In this document: positions 20,095-32,904 of the stretch, piece after piece | Layout: the number at the start of each line of letters is the position of its first letter | Numbering within the stretch: the stretch's first letter is position 1 | Origin: Paraburkholderia fynbosensis | Lineage (GTDB): Bacteria; Pseudomonadota; Gammaproteobacteria; Burkholderiales; Burkholderiaceae | Assembly (NCBI RefSeq): GCF_902859935.1 | Contig: NZ_CADIKI010000002.1 | Span: 1 to 64,000 of the forward strand | Direction: 5' to 3' | Length of the DNA stretch: 64,000 nucleotides | The notes under the pieces: generated by a model | What the model was told of the DNA's origin: nothing | What the model saw: only the letters and a program-made list of their open reading frames with translations | Database searches by the model: none | Position numbers and translations under genes: made by a program

Positions 20095-21494
20095 AACATA
20101 TCGTCAAACACATCCACTTTGTCGGCATCGGCGGTGTCGGCATGAGCGGCATCGCGGAGGTGCTGGTCAACCTGGGCTATCAGGTAAGCGGCTCGGATCT
20201 GTCGAGCAACGCAATCACGGATCGCCTCGCCGCGCTCGGCGCGCGCATTGCGATCGGTCACGCGGCCGAGAACATCGAAGGCGCGAACGCGGTGGTGGTT
20301 TCCACGGCAGTGCGCAGCGACAACCCCGAAGTGCTGGCCGCGCGTCATCGCCGCATTCCGATCGTGCCGCGCGCGGTGATGCTCGCGGAACTGATGCGCC
20401 TGAAGCAGGGCATCGCGATTGCCGGCACGCACGGCAAGACCACGACCACTTCGCTGGTGGCGAGCGTGCTGGCCGCGGGCGGGCTCGATCCGACCTTCGT
20501 GATCGGCGGGCGGCTCATCAGCGCGGGCGCGAATGCGCGACTCGGCACGGGCGACTTCATCGTCGCCGAAGCGGACGAATCGGACGCGTCGTTCCTGAAC
20601 CTGTTTCCGGTGATCGAGGTCATCACGAACATCGACGCCGATCACATGGACACCTACGGCCACGACTTCGCGCGGCTCAAGCAGGCGTTCATCGAGTTCA
20701 CGCACCGTCTGCCGTTCTACGGCATCGCGGTGCTGTGCGTCGACGATCCGAACGTGAAGGAGATTCTGCCGTTCGTGTCGAAGCCGATCATCCGTTACGG
20801 TCTCGCGCCGGACGCGCAAGTGCGCGCGGTGAACGTAGAGGCGCGCGACGGCAAGATGCATTTCACCGCGATGCGCGAAGACGCGGCGCCGCTCGACATC
20901 GTGCTGAACCTGCCCGGTGAGCACAACGTGCAGAACGCGCTGGCGGCGATTGCGATCGCGACTGAACTCGAAGTGAAAGATGCCGATATCCAGCGAGCGC
21001 TCGCGGATTTCAACGGCGTGGGCCGGCGCTTCCAGCGCTACGGCGAAGTACCGGTTGCAACCGGGGGCGAGGTCGCGGGCGCTTATACGCTGGTCGACGA
21101 CTACGGTCACCACCCGGTCGAGATGGCCGCCACGGTGGCGGCGGCGCGCGGCGCATTCCCGGGCCGTCGTCTGGTGCTCGCGTTCCAGCCGCACCGCTTC
21201 ACGCGCACGCGCGATTGCTTCGAGGATTTCGTGAAGGTGTTGTCGACCGTCGATGCGCTCGTGCTGACCGAAGTCTATTCGGCCGGCGAAGCGCCGATCG
21301 TCGCCGCGGACGGCCGTGCGTTAGCGCGCGCGCTGCGAGTGGCGGGCAAGGTCGAGCCGGTGTTTGTCGATACGGTGGATGAAGTGCCGGGCGCGCTCGC
21401 AGCAGTGGTGCGCGACGGCGATGTGGTGATTACGATGGGCGCGGGTTCGATCGGCGGTGTGCCGGGTCGCCTCGCGCAGGAACTGAAGGTGTGA
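20091..21494 (+). CDS. murC: UDP-N-acetylmuramate--L-alanine ligase
   Basis: MurC is the first Mur ligase, adding L-alanine. The N-terminal Rossmann motif is [16 protein letters not shown], the ATP loop is [12 protein letters not shown], and DDYGHHP lies in the C-terminal domain. The length of 467 aa comes from ATG 20091, overlapping the murG stop. The frame is open further upstream, but only inside murG. Confidence 0.96.
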   Translation: MKHIVKHIHFVGIGGVGMSGIAEVLVNLGYQVSGSDLSSNAITDRLAALGARIAIGHAAENIEGANAVVVSTAVRSDNPEVLAARHRRIPIVPRAVMLAELMRLKQGIAIAGTHGKTTTTSLVASVLAAGGLDPTFVIGGRLISAGANARLGTGDFIVAEADESDASFLNLFPVIEVITNIDADHMDTYGHDFARLKQAFIEFTHRLPFYGIAVLCVDDPNVKEILPFVSKPIIRYGLAPDAQVRAVNVEARDGKMHFTAMREDAAPLDIVLNLPGEHNVQNALAAIAIATELEVKDADIQRALADFNGVGRRFQRYGEVPVATGGEVAGAYTLVDDYGHHPVEMAATVAAARGAFPGRRLVLAFQPHRFTRTRDCFEDFVKVLSTVDALVLTEVYSAGEAPIVAADGRALARALRVAGKVEPVFVDTVDEVPGALAAVVRDGDVVITMGAGSIGGVPGRLAQELKV

Positions 21495-21495
21495 G

Positions 21496-22437
21496 ATGAG
21501 CAGTATCGACCCTAAACAATTCGGCAAAGTGGCAGTGCTGCTCGGTGGAGATTCCGCCGAGCGCGAGGTATCGCTCAACTCCGGACGGCTCGTGTTGCAG
21601 GGCCTGCGCGACGCCGGCGTCGACGCGCATCCGTTCGATCCGGCCGAGCGCCCGCTCGCCGCGTTGAAGGAAGAAGGCTTCGTGCGCGCGTTCAACGCGC
21701 TGCATGGCGGCTACGGCGAGAACGGCCAGATTCAGGGCGCGCTCGACTTTTACGGCATCAAGTACACCGGCAGCGGCGTGCTCGGCTCGGCGTTGGGTCT
21801 CGACAAGTTCCGCACCAAGCTCGTGTGGCAGCAGCTCGGCATTCCGACGCCGCCGTTCGAAACAGTGCTGCACGGCGACGACTACGCGGCGCGCGCGAAA
21901 GACATCGTCGCGAAGCTCGGCTTGCCGCTCTTCGTGAAGCCGGCGAGCGAAGGGTCGAGCGTCGCGGTGATCAAGGTGAAGAGCGCGGACGCATTGCCGG
22001 CCGCGCTGATCGAAGCGGTGAAGTACGACAGGATCGTCGTGGTCGAAAAGAGCATCGAAGGCGGCGGCGAATACACCGCGTGCATCGCGGGCGACCTGGA
22101 CCTGCCGGTGATCCGCATCGTGCCGGCCGGCGAATTCTACGACTATCACGCGAAGTACATCGCCAACGACACGCAGTATCTGATTCCGTGCGGTCTGGCG
22201 GCGCACGAGGAAGCGCGCCTGAAAGTGCTGGCGCGCCGGGCGTTCGACGTGCTCGGCTGCACCGACTGGGGCCGCGCCGATTTCATGCTCGACGGCGAGG
22301 GCAATCCGTACTTTCTGGAAGTGAACACGGCGCCTGGGATGACCGATCACTCGCTGCCGCCGAAAGCGGCGCGCGCAGTGGGCATCAGCTATCAGGAACT
22401 GGTTGTCGGCGTGTTGGCGCTGACGCTGCAGGATTAA
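21496..22437 (+). CDS. ddlB: D-alanine--D-alanine ligase
   Basis: This ATP-grasp enzyme makes the D-Ala-D-Ala dipeptide. N-terminal [17 protein letters not shown]-grasp [14 protein letters not shown] and the metal site [15 protein letters not shown] are all present. The length is 313 aa. The ATG is one base after the murC stop. Assignment as DdlB is by position in the cluster. Confidence 0.95.
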   Translation: MSSIDPKQFGKVAVLLGGDSAEREVSLNSGRLVLQGLRDAGVDAHPFDPAERPLAALKEEGFVRAFNALHGGYGENGQIQGALDFYGIKYTGSGVLGSALGLDKFRTKLVWQQLGIPTPPFETVLHGDDYAARAKDIVAKLGLPLFVKPASEGSSVAVIKVKSADALPAALIEAVKYDRIVVVEKSIEGGGEYTACIAGDLDLPVIRIVPAGEFYDYHAKYIANDTQYLIPCGLAAHEEARLKVLARRAFDVLGCTDWGRADFMLDGEGNPYFLEVNTAPGMTDHSLPPKAARAVGISYQELVVGVLALTLQD

Positions 22438-22461
22438 CCGGGGCGACCCGAAAGCAACACC

Positions 22462-23214
22462 ATGTGGAACAACGTTCGCCAGCTCAATCTCGCCACCAAC
22501 GCATTGCATGCGTTGCTGGTGCTCGTGCTGCTGGCGGCGGGCGGTTACTGGCTGATCCAGCGCCCGAATTTCGCGCTGCGCGAAATCCAGATCGATGGCG
22601 ACACCGAGCACATCAATTCGCCGACGGTGCGCGCCGGTGTAGTGGGGCGGTTGAAGGGCAACTTTTTCACGGTCGATCTCGACGTCGCGCGGCAGGCGTT
22701 CGAGCAGATGCCGTGGGTGCGTCACGCGAGCGTGCGGCGGGTCTGGCCGAATGCGCTGGCTGTCACGCTCGAGGAGTACAAACCGCTGGGAACATGGGGC
22801 AGCGATCAGCTGGTCAGCGTCGACGGCGAGCTGTTCACCGCGAATCAGGGCGAGCTGGAACAAGATCTGCCCGCGTTCGACGGCCCGGACGGCACGGCAA
22901 AAGAGGTGGTCGCGCGTTATCACGACTTCCAGAAGTGGTTTGCGCCGTTGGGCGCGACGCCGGACGAAGTGACGCTGTCGCCGCGCTACGCGTGGACGGT
23001 GAAGCTGTCGAACGGCACGCAGGTTGAACTTGGACGCGAACGCAATCAGGACACGCTGCTCGATCGCAGCAAGCGCCTGACGGCGGCGTGGGGCGCGGTG
23101 ACGCAACGTTGGGGAAAGGATATCGAGTATGCGGACTTGCGCTATCCGAACGGTTTCGCGATTCGCGCGGCTGGCATGCGCTTTATCAGCGAACCCGACA
23201 AGGGCAAGAAGTAA
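22462..23214 (+). CDS. ftsQ: Cell division protein FtsQ
   Basis: This bitopic divisome protein of 250 aa has a short N terminus, a membrane segment at about residues 13-31 (LHALLVLVLLAAGGYWLI), a POTRA domain beginning near FALREIQIDGDTEHI, and a periplasmic beta domain (VRRVWPNALAVTLEEYKPLGTW). It sits between ddlB and ftsA as in other proteobacteria. Confidence 0.94.
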   Translation: MWNNVRQLNLATNALHALLVLVLLAAGGYWLIQRPNFALREIQIDGDTEHINSPTVRAGVVGRLKGNFFTVDLDVARQAFEQMPWVRHASVRRVWPNALAVTLEEYKPLGTWGSDQLVSVDGELFTANQGELEQDLPAFDGPDGTAKEVVARYHDFQKWFAPLGATPDEVTLSPRYAWTVKLSNGTQVELGRERNQDTLLDRSKRLTAAWGAVTQRWGKDIEYADLRYPNGFAIRAAGMRFISEPDKGKK

Positions 23215-23241
23215 ACGGACATCACACGCAATGAGCACGCT

Positions 23242-24474
23242 ATGAGTAAAGACTATAAAGATCTGCTGGTCGCCCTCGACATCGGGACGTCGAAGGTCGT
23301 GGCCATCGTCGCCGAGTTGAAGGGCGAAGGTCACTACGAGGTGATCGGCCTCGGCCAGAGCGAATCGAAGGGGCTCAAGAAAGGCGTGGTGGTGAATATC
23401 GAAGCCACCGTGCAGTCGATTCAGCGCGCGCTCGAAGAAGCCGAGCTGATGGCCGACTGCAAGATCACGAATGTGTTCACCGGGATCGCCGGCAGCCATA
23501 TCCGCAGCTTCAATTCGAGCGGCATGGTGGCGATCAAGGAGAAGGAAGTCACGCAGACGGACGTCGCGCGTGTGATCGAAACGGCGAAAGCGATCAACAT
23601 CCCGACCGATCAGCAGGTGCTGCATATCCTGACGCAGGAATTCATCATCGACGGTCAGGAAGATGTGCGCGAGCCGATCGGCATGAGCGGCATCCGCCTC
23701 GAAGTAAAGGTGCACATCGTCACCGGCGCGGTGAGCGCGGCGCAGAACATCGTCAAGTGCGTGCGCCGTTGCGGGCTCGAAGTGAACGATCTGATTCTGC
23801 AGCCGCTCGCGTCGTCGCTCGCGGTGCTGACGGAAGACGAGAAGGAACTCGGCGTGGTGCTGGTCGATATCGGCGGCGGCACGACGGATATTGCGATTTT
23901 CAGCGAAGGCGCGATCCGTCATACGGCCGTGATTCCAATTGCCGGCGATCAGATCACGAGCGACATCGCGATGGCCTTGCGCACGCCGACGCCGGACGCC
24001 GAAGACATCAAGGTCGATTACGGCATCGCCAAGCAGGCCTTGGCCGATCCGGACGAGATGATCGAAGTGCCGGGTCTCGGCGAGCGCGGTCCACGCACGC
24101 TGTCGCGCCAGGCGCTGGCGGCGGTGGTCGAGCCGCGCGTCGAAGAACTGTTTTCGCTCGTGCAGCAGGTGGTGCGCGAGTCGGGTTACGAGGAACTGCT
24201 GAGCTCCGGGGTGGTGCTGACCGGCGGCGCGTCGATGATGCTCGGCATGGTCGAATTGGGTGAAGACATTTTCCTGAAGCCGGTGCGCATCGGCGTGCCG
24301 GAATACGCGGGCGGTCTCGCCGACGTCGTGCGCAATCCGCGCTATTCGACGGCAATGGGCCTGCTTGTCGAAGGACGCTCGCAACGCATGCGTGGCCGCA
24401 AGGTCGCGGTGCAATCGGGCTCGATGGGACAGGTGTTCACGCGCATGAAGGACTGGTTCCTCGGGAACTTCTGA
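23242..24474 (+). CDS. ftsA: Cell division protein FtsA
   Basis: This actin-like ATPase tethers FtsZ to the membrane. The phosphate loop is ALDIGTSKVVAIVAEL, the second nucleotide motif is LVDIGGGTTDIAIFSEG, and the third is VLTGGASMM. The C-terminal amphipathic membrane helix is MKDWFLGNF. The length is 410 aa. A five-codon mini frame (23231-23245) ends on the ftsA ATG. Confidence 0.95.
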   Translation: MSKDYKDLLVALDIGTSKVVAIVAELKGEGHYEVIGLGQSESKGLKKGVVVNIEATVQSIQRALEEAELMADCKITNVFTGIAGSHIRSFNSSGMVAIKEKEVTQTDVARVIETAKAINIPTDQQVLHILTQEFIIDGQEDVREPIGMSGIRLEVKVHIVTGAVSAAQNIVKCVRRCGLEVNDLILQPLASSLAVLTEDEKELGVVLVDIGGGTTDIAIFSEGAIRHTAVIPIAGDQITSDIAMALRTPTPDAEDIKVDYGIAKQALADPDEMIEVPGLGERGPRTLSRQALAAVVEPRVEELFSLVQQVVRESGYEELLSSGVVLTGGASMMLGMVELGEDIFLKPVRIGVPEYAGGLADVVRNPRYSTAMGLLVEGRSQRMRGRKVAVQSGSMGQVFTRMKDWFLGNF

Positions 24475-24503
24475 CGCAACGGTTTTGCTGCACAGATTTC
24501 GCT

Positions 24504-24523
24504 GAACGGGTTTCGAACGGGTT
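24504..24523 (+). repeat. Direct repeat GAACGGGTT x2 in the ftsA-ftsZ gap
   Basis: GAACGGGTT occurs at 24504-24512 and again at 24515-24523, an 11-bp period, inside the 157-bp leader between ftsA and ftsZ. An A-rich stretch follows (24525-24531). The function is unknown; it may be a binding site on the same face of the helix. Confidence 0.5.
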
Positions 24524-24631
24524 CTAAAAAATACGCGCTGGTGCCGGCGGCCGGCGCGCGACAGGCGGTTGCCCGATCTCCTGCCGAATAACGGCCGAGT
24601 GGCTGTAATTTTTTATCTTGACGGAGGCAAC

Positions 24632-25834
24632 ATGGAATTCCAGATGCTGGAAACCGAAACGAACGGCACCATCATCAAGGTGGTCGGAGTAGGTGGCGCT
24701 GGCGGCAATGCCGTTCAGCACATGATCAACAAAGGCGTGCAAGGCGTCGACTTCATCGTGATGAACACGGACGCGCAGGCACTGTCGCGTTCGCGCGCCA
24801 CCGCGGTGATCCAGCTCGGCAATACGGGTCTGGGCGCCGGCGCCAAGCCGGAAATGGGCCGCGCCGCAGCCGAAGAAGCACGTGAGCGCATCGCCGACGC
24901 ATTGCGTGGCGCACACATGGTCTTCATCACGGCCGGGATGGGCGGCGGCACGGGCACGGGTGCAGCACCGGTGGTCGCGCAGATCGCCAAGGAAATGGGC
25001 ATCCTGACCGTCGGTGTGGTCAGCAAGCCGTTCGAGTTCGAAGGCGGCAAGCGCATGCGCGTCGCTGAAGCCGGTTCGCAGCAACTGGAGGATCACGTCG
25101 ATTCGCTGATCGTCGTTCTGAACGACAAGCTGTTCGAGGTGATGGGCGACGACGCCGAGATGGACAAGTGCTTCCAGTGCGCGGACGATGTGCTGAACAA
25201 CGCAGTGGCCGGCATCGCGGAAATCATCAACGTCGACGGTCTGGTGAACGTCGACTTCGAAGACGTGAAGACGGTGATGGGCGAGCAGGGCAAGGCGATG
25301 ATGGGCACGGCGACGGTTGCCGGCGTCGATCGCGCGCGGCTGGCCGCCGAGCAGGCCGTTGCCAGCCCGCTGCTGGAAGGCGTGGATCTGTCGGGTGCGC
25401 GTGGCGTGCTGGTCAACATCACGTCGAGCCGTTCGCTGCGTCTGTCGGAAACGCGCGAAGTGATGAACACGATCAAGAGCTATGCTGCAGAAGACGCAAC
25501 CGTGATCTTCGGCGCGGTGTACGACGATGCGATGGGCGACGCGCTGCGCGTGACGGTCGTGGCAACGGGTCTGGGCCGTGCGGCGAAGAAGCAGCAATCG
25601 GCACCGATGACGCTCCTGCGCACCGGTACCGACAACCAGCCGATCGGCGGGATGCAGCACGCAGCGCATGCTCCGTCGGCGTCGCACGCGAGCACGGCCG
25701 ATTACGGCGCGCTGGACACGCCGGCAGTGTGGCGCACCTCGCGCGATACGGCCGCGTCGCACGTGCAGGCGTTGCAGGAAAAGGGCGTCGACACGTACGA
25801 CATTCCGGCATTCCTGCGCAAGCAGGCGGACTGA
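24632..25834 (+). CDS. ftsZ: Cell division GTPase FtsZ
   Basis: This tubulin homologue forms the Z ring. The nucleotide loop GGAGGNAVQHMI, the tubulin signature GMGGGTGTGAAPV, and the T7 synergy loop region NVDFEDVKTVM are present. The conserved C-terminal peptide DTYDIPAFLRKQAD binds FtsA and other partners. The length of 400 aa is from ATG 24632, with CGGAGG 4 bp upstream; the frame is open to 24569 but lacks a ribosome site there. It is the last gene of the dcw cluster. Confidence 0.97.
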   Translation: MEFQMLETETNGTIIKVVGVGGAGGNAVQHMINKGVQGVDFIVMNTDAQALSRSRATAVIQLGNTGLGAGAKPEMGRAAAEEARERIADALRGAHMVFITAGMGGGTGTGAAPVVAQIAKEMGILTVGVVSKPFEFEGGKRMRVAEAGSQQLEDHVDSLIVVLNDKLFEVMGDDAEMDKCFQCADDVLNNAVAGIAEIINVDGLVNVDFEDVKTVMGEQGKAMMGTATVAGVDRARLAAEQAVASPLLEGVDLSGARGVLVNITSSRSLRLSETREVMNTIKSYAAEDATVIFGAVYDDAMGDALRVTVVATGLGRAAKKQQSAPMTLLRTGTDNQPIGGMQHAAHAPSASHASTADYGALDTPAVWRTSRDTAASHVQALQEKGVDTYDIPAFLRKQAD

Positions 25835-26089
25835 GCGCGCGAGCAGGCTTTCGTTGCCGCGCTGTCTTTAGCAGCGCTGGCCGACGAATGCACGAGCGTG
25901 GCGGGTGAACAGCGAACAGGCCGCGTATCGTTCAGATTCGCGGCAGGAAAAGTGCCCTCTTCGGATTCGCGAAGCGGATTGGGCGACTGTCGCCGAACGG
26001 CGGAGCCAGTAGTACGTTAAGGCCCAGCCGGATTTCACTGCGACACGAGAACGTGCGAGCGTGCTTCGCATCGATGCAAAGGACTGAGC
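25835..26089. other. Intergenic region ftsZ - peroxiredoxin
   Basis: 255 bp. A short hairpin GCGCTG/CAGCGC (25859-25864 with 25872-25877) lies 25 bp after the ftsZ stop with no T-run. It may weakly terminate the dcw transcript. No gene or clear promoter is seen in the remainder. Confidence 0.4.
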
Positions 26090-26593
26090 ATGATTCAAGC
26101 AGGTGACAAGCTGCCCGACGCAACGCTTTTCGAGTTTATCGAAGACGAGCGGGCGGGCTGCACGTTGGGGCCGAACAGCTTCAGCGTGCGCGAGCAGACG
26201 GCGGGTAAGCGCGTGGTGATTTTCGGATTGCCGGGCGCGTTCACGCCGACCTGTTCGGCCAAACATGTACCGGGTTATGTCGAGCACGCCGGGCAGTTGC
26301 GCGCTCTTGGCATCGACGAGATCTGGTGCGTGTCCGTCAACGACGCGTTCGTAATGGGCGCGTGGGGACGCGATCAGCACGCCTCGGGCAAGGTGCGCAT
26401 GATGGCGGACGGCAGTGCGGCTTTCACACGGGCGCTCGGTCTCGAGCAGGATTTGTCGGCGCGCGGCATGGGAATCCGTTCCCAGCGCTACGCGATGGTG
26501 GTCGACGACGGCGTGGTCAAGACGTTGAACGTCGAGGCTGCCGGCAAATTCGAAGTCAGCGATGCAGGGAGTATTCTCGCCACGTTGAGCTAG
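26090..26593 (+). CDS. Peroxiredoxin, Prx5/type II family
   Basis: This thiol peroxidase of 167 aa reduces H2O2 and organic hydroperoxides. The peroxidatic cysteine is Cys55 in the motif PGAFTPTCS, diagnostic of the Prx5 family. The other visible cysteines are Cys24 and one in EIWCVSVND, so the resolving partner is not obvious and it may use glutathione/glutaredoxin. There is no signal peptide. It sits between ftsZ and lpxC, which are adjacent in enterobacteria. Confidence 0.9.
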   Translation: MIQAGDKLPDATLFEFIEDERAGCTLGPNSFSVREQTAGKRVVIFGLPGAFTPTCSAKHVPGYVEHAGQLRALGIDEIWCVSVNDAFVMGAWGRDQHASGKVRMMADGSAAFTRALGLEQDLSARGMGIRSQRYAMVVDDGVVKTLNVEAAGKFEVSDAGSILATLS

Positions 26594-26882
26594 TTGCGCG
26601 GCGTCGCGCCTTCGCCTCTCCTCTGCGCGGATGTGCCGCGTTGCGGCAGGGCAACGGTGGATAAGACGCTTTTGTGACAGGCCGTTACGCGGGCCGATGA
26701 CCGGAAACGCCTCCGTTCCGGACATCGGCCCGTCACGCTTTCCCTGACGGGCGCCCATTGGGTAATGCCGCGAAACAGATTGATACGTTCCGCGCAGCGA
26801 CGCTCCTTAGGGTATTGGAGTATACTTCGCGCTATGGAATAAAAAGTCCCGATTGGGATTTTCAATCGAATAGAAGATCACC
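26594..26882. other. Intergenic region upstream of lpxC
   Basis: 289 bp. TATACT at 26821-26826 is a good -10 candidate for lpxC, but no matching -35 is visible. A small hairpin CGATTG/CAATCG (26850-26855 with 26863-26868) lies in the leader just before the lpxC start. No gene was recognised. Confidence 0.4.
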
Positions 26883-27800
26883 ATGTTGAAGCAGCGCACT
26901 ATCAAATCAATCGTCAAGACAGTTGGCATCGGGCTGCACTCCGGCCGTAAAGTCAACCTGACGCTCCGCCCGGCGGCGCCGGACACTGGCATCGTGTTTT
27001 CGCGCGTGGATCTGCCCACGCCGGTGGACATCCCGGCGTCGGCGATGGCGATTGGCGATACGCGTCTCGCTTCCGTGTTGCAAAAAGATGGCGCGCGCGT
27101 GTCGACCATCGAGCACCTGATGTCCGCCTGCGCCGGTCTCGGCATCGACAATCTTTACGTCGACGTCACCGCCGAAGAAATTCCGATCATGGACGGCAGT
27201 GCCGGTTCGTTCGTGTTCCTGATCCAGTCCGCGGGTATCGAAGAGCAGAACGCGGCGAAGAAATTCATCAAGGTCACGAAGCCGGTCGAAATTAGCGACG
27301 GCGACAAGTTTGCGCGCCTCGATCCCTACTTCGGTTTCAAGCTGAAGTTCACGATCGACTTCCGTCACCCGGCCGTTGACAAGACCGGCCAGGCGCTGGA
27401 AGTGGATTTCGCCAACACGTCGTACGTGCGCGAAATCGCGCGTGCCCGCACGTTCGGTTTTGCGCATGAAGTGGAAATGATGCGCGAACTGGGTCTGGCA
27501 CGCGGCGGCAGCATGGACAACGCGATCGTGCTCGACGAATACCGCATTCTGAACAACGACGGCCTGCGCTACGACGACGAGTTCGTGAAGCACAAGATGC
27601 TCGACGCGATCGGCGACCTGTATGTGGTCGGTCATCCGTTGCTGGCGTCGTACAACGCGTACAAGTCGGGTCACGGCCTGAACAACGCACTGCTGCGCGA
27701 GTTGCTGGCGCATGAAGACTCGTACGAAATCGTCACGTTCGAAGACACGCAGAAAGCACCACGCGGCTTCGCGTACGAAACGCAAACGGCATTCGCATGA
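26883..27800 (+). CDS. lpxC: UDP-3-O-acyl-N-acetylglucosamine deacetylase
   Basis: This zinc amidase carries out the committed step of lipid A synthesis. The zinc ligands lie in [17 protein letters not shown] (His) and in the paired motif [17 protein letters not shown] (His, Asp), with [12 protein letters not shown] supplying the catalytic His. The length is 305 aa. It ends at a strong bidirectional terminator and converges with dciA. Confidence 0.96.
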   Translation: MLKQRTIKSIVKTVGIGLHSGRKVNLTLRPAAPDTGIVFSRVDLPTPVDIPASAMAIGDTRLASVLQKDGARVSTIEHLMSACAGLGIDNLYVDVTAEEIPIMDGSAGSFVFLIQSAGIEEQNAAKKFIKVTKPVEISDGDKFARLDPYFGFKLKFTIDFRHPAVDKTGQALEVDFANTSYVREIARARTFGFAHEVEMMRELGLARGGSMDNAIVLDEYRILNNDGLRYDDEFVKHKMLDAIGDLYVVGHPLLASYNAYKSGHGLNNALLRELLAHEDSYEIVTFEDTQKAPRGFAYETQTAFA

Positions 27801-27833
27801 CGCCTTTGTTTGATCACGCGGAAGCAAGTGCAT

Positions 27834-27863
27834 AAAAAACGGCCCACGCGGGCCGTTTTTTTT
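27834..27863. terminator. Bidirectional terminator between lpxC and dciA
   Basis: A 12-bp stem AAAAAACGGCCC/GGGCCGTTTTTT (27834-27845 with 27850-27861) has an ACGC loop and a run of eight T on the plus strand (27856-27863). The A-run on the left provides a T-run for the minus strand. Confidence 0.92.
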
Positions 27864-27866
27864 CGT

Positions 27867-28352
27867 TCAGCGATTTCTTCGATGCCTTGCCGCCATTCTC
27901 GCCAGCGCTTCCTGGAGCGGGGACGGCGCGAGCGACTCGGAGAGCGCATACAGTGCGTCGGCGCCGGTCGGCGTCATGCGCGCCTGCTTGACCGGCGGGG
28001 GCGCTTTGACCGGCTGCGGCCGCACCCGAATTCTCAGCGCATTGACCGGCCAGCCGCGCTGCTGCAGGTCCGCCAGTAGCCGCGGCTCCAGATGCCGCAG
28101 CCGCGCGGCGAGCGCATTGTGCGCAGCAAAGAGGGCCAGCACGCCGTCCTTGATGAAGCCCGGCTCAACGCTCGTCGCCAGATAATCGGGCAGCAGCGCA
28201 CGCAGATCCTTTTCCAGCGCGGCGATCTGCTCGACGCCCGCGCGCAGGGCCGCGAAGGCGTCCGTGCGATTGAGCACCTCGGCGACAGGCTGGGGGCGGC
28301 GCGCCTTGAACTGCTGGGGCGGCGGCCTTGAAAAGGACGGAAAACGGCTCAT
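27867..28352 (-). CDS. dciA: DUF721 protein, probable DciA replicative helicase operator
   Basis: A 161-aa DUF721-family protein. Members of this family (DciA) help load the replicative helicase DnaB in bacteria lacking DnaC. The N-terminal DUF721 domain covers about residues 13-100 (VAEVLNRTDAFAALRAGVEQ, LPDYLATSVEPGFIKDGVLAL). The C-terminal third is basic and proline-rich. Start ATG 28352 was chosen because the family begins near here; the frame is open to 28448. Location beside lpxC and secA on the opposite strand matches other DciA genes. The function is inferred from family and location. Confidence 0.8.
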   Translation of the reverse strand: MSRFPSFSRPPPQQFKARRPQPVAEVLNRTDAFAALRAGVEQIAALEKDLRALLPDYLATSVEPGFIKDGVLALFAAHNALAARLRHLEPRLLADLQQRGWPVNALRIRVRPQPVKAPPPVKQARMTPTGADALYALSESLAPSPLQEALARMAARHRRNR

Positions 28353-28642
28353 GTTTGACGGTAGCGGCGTGTTCGCACCCGATGCGCGTCCACGCTGCGA
28401 TTGTACCGTGCGGGATGCCCGCGAGCCCGTCTCGATGCGTGCTGTCAAAGATCGCTGCGGCGGGCTTCAGATGCCTTGCTGCCGTCGCGGCTCTGACACA
28501 GGCGCTGCCGGGGGCGCGTGCTAAAATGCCCGATTCGAATTCACTCTTGGACTAAGCCGCCGAGGCCCTTCCGACCCCGGAGCGCGCGTGCCTGAACAAC
28601 ACGCCGTGACCCAGCCGAAGCCGCGACGCAGACACCGATCCG
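28353..28642. other. Intergenic region dciA - secA
   Basis: 290 bp between divergent genes. TAAAAT at 28522-28527 could be a secA -10, but no -35 at proper spacing is visible. No SecM-like secretion-monitor gene or arrest motif is present upstream of secA. Confidence 0.4.
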
Positions 28643-31459
<2,817 letters not shown>

Positions 31460-31467
31460 TGCCGAAA

Positions 31468-31491
31468 GCGGCGCGCTCCTGAGCGCGCCGC
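31468..31491 (+). terminator. Possible terminator after secA
   Basis: A 10-bp GC-only stem GCGGCGCGCT/AGCGCGCCGC (31468-31477 with 31482-31491) begins 8 bp after the secA stop. It is followed by GTCGTTTTA, a weak T-tract, so partial read-through to argJ is likely. Confidence 0.5.
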
Positions 31492-31609
31492 GTCGTTTTA
31501 CGCAGCGCTTTGCTGTTGATTTCGCGGTGGCTCGGCAACCTGCCCGGGCCATCAGTTCCGTTTCCTCGATGCCGGCGCCTGCCGGCATTTTCTTCGACAG
31601 GTCGCGACC

Positions 31610-32851
31610 ATGGCTGTCAATTTCCCCTCGATCGATCCCGCTCAACTCCACCCTGTCGCCGGCGTTACGCTCGGCTGGGCCGAGGCGAACATCCGCAAGC
31701 CGAACCGTAAAGACGTGCTCGTCATCTCCGTCGACGAAAGCGCGACGGTAGGCGGCGTGTTCACGCAGAACCGTTTTTGCGCGGCGCCCGTCACGGTGTG
31801 CCGTGAGAATCTGGCGCGCGTGCGCGCCGGCGGCAAGCCGATCCGCGCGCTGGTGATCAACACGGGCAATGCGAACGCGGGCACGGGTGAGCCGGGTCTC
31901 GTGGCGGCGCGCGAAACGTGCGCCGAACTCGCGCGTCTCGCCGACATCGCGCCGGAACAGGTGCTGCCGTTTTCGACGGGCGTGATTCTCGAACCGCTGC
32001 CGGTCGATCGTCTGAAGGCCGGTTTGCCGGCCGCGCTGGCCAACCTTAAGGAAGCGAACTGGTACGACGCCGCGCAGGCGATCATGACCACCGACACGCT
32101 GGCGAAGGCCGCCTCGCGCCAGGTCACGATCGACGGCCACACGGTCACGCTGACCGGCATCAGCAAGGGCGCGGGCATGATCAAGCCGAACATGGCGACC
32201 ATGCTCGGGTTCCTCGCGTTCGACGCAGCGCTCGCGCAGCCGGTGCTGGACGCGCTGGTCAAACATGTCGCGGACCGCTCGTTCAACTGCATCACGATCG
32301 ATGGCGATACGTCGACCAACGATTCGTTCATCCTGATCGCGTCGGGCAAATCGAGCCTGCCGGCGATCACGTCCACCGATTCGCCCGCTTATGCAGCGTT
32401 GCGCGATGCGGTGACCGAAGTCGCCCAAACGCTCGCGCAACTGATCGTGCGCGACGGCGAAGGCGCGACCAAGTTCATGACCGTGCATGTCGAAGGCGGC
32501 TCGAGCGCCGGCGAATGCCGGCAGATCGCGTATGCGATCGGTCACTCGCCGCTTGTGAAGACAGCCTTCTATGCATCGGACCCGAACCTCGGCCGCATTC
32601 TGGCGGCCATCGGCTATGCCGGCGTGGACGATCTCGACGTCGGCAAGATCGATCTGTATCTGGACGACGTGCTGGTCGCGACCGCCGGCGGCCGCAACCC
32701 GGCCTACCGTGAGGAAGACGGCCAGCGCGTCATGAAGAAGAGCGAGATCGGCATTCGCGTCGTACTCGGCCGCGGCGATGCGCAAGCCACGATCTGGACT
32801 TGCGATCTGTCGCACGACTACGTGAGCATCAACGCTGACTATCGCTCGTAA
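31610..32851 (+). CDS. argJ: Bifunctional ornithine acetyltransferase / N-acetylglutamate synthase
   Basis: ArgJ recycles the acetyl group in arginine biosynthesis. The precursor self-cleaves at an Ala-Thr bond: in NMATML the nucleophile is Thr197, preceded by the KGAGMIKP motif. The N-terminal family motif [15 protein letters not shown] and the C-terminal end SINADYRS are typical. The length is 413 aa. Whether it has both activities or only transacetylation cannot be told here. Confidence 0.95.
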   Translation: MAVNFPSIDPAQLHPVAGVTLGWAEANIRKPNRKDVLVISVDESATVGGVFTQNRFCAAPVTVCRENLARVRAGGKPIRALVINTGNANAGTGEPGLVAARETCAELARLADIAPEQVLPFSTGVILEPLPVDRLKAGLPAALANLKEANWYDAAQAIMTTDTLAKAASRQVTIDGHTVTLTGISKGAGMIKPNMATMLGFLAFDAALAQPVLDALVKHVADRSFNCITIDGDTSTNDSFILIASGKSSLPAITSTDSPAYAALRDAVTEVAQTLAQLIVRDGEGATKFMTVHVEGGSSAGECRQIAYAIGHSPLVKTAFYASDPNLGRILAAIGYAGVDDLDVGKIDLYLDDVLVATAGGRNPAYREEDGQRVMKKSEIGIRVVLGRGDAQATIWTCDLSHDYVSINADYRS

Positions 32852-32904
32852 CCAGGTTCATTGGGCGGCCTTCGGCCGCGCATTGGGCCGCTTACCTCAC
32901 CGTC

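Noticed and set aside
21430..24414. 994-codon minus-strand frame opposite ddlB, ftsQ and ftsA
   Set aside because: Antisense shadow of conserved dcw genes, with low-complexity Arg/His/Ala composition and no motif.
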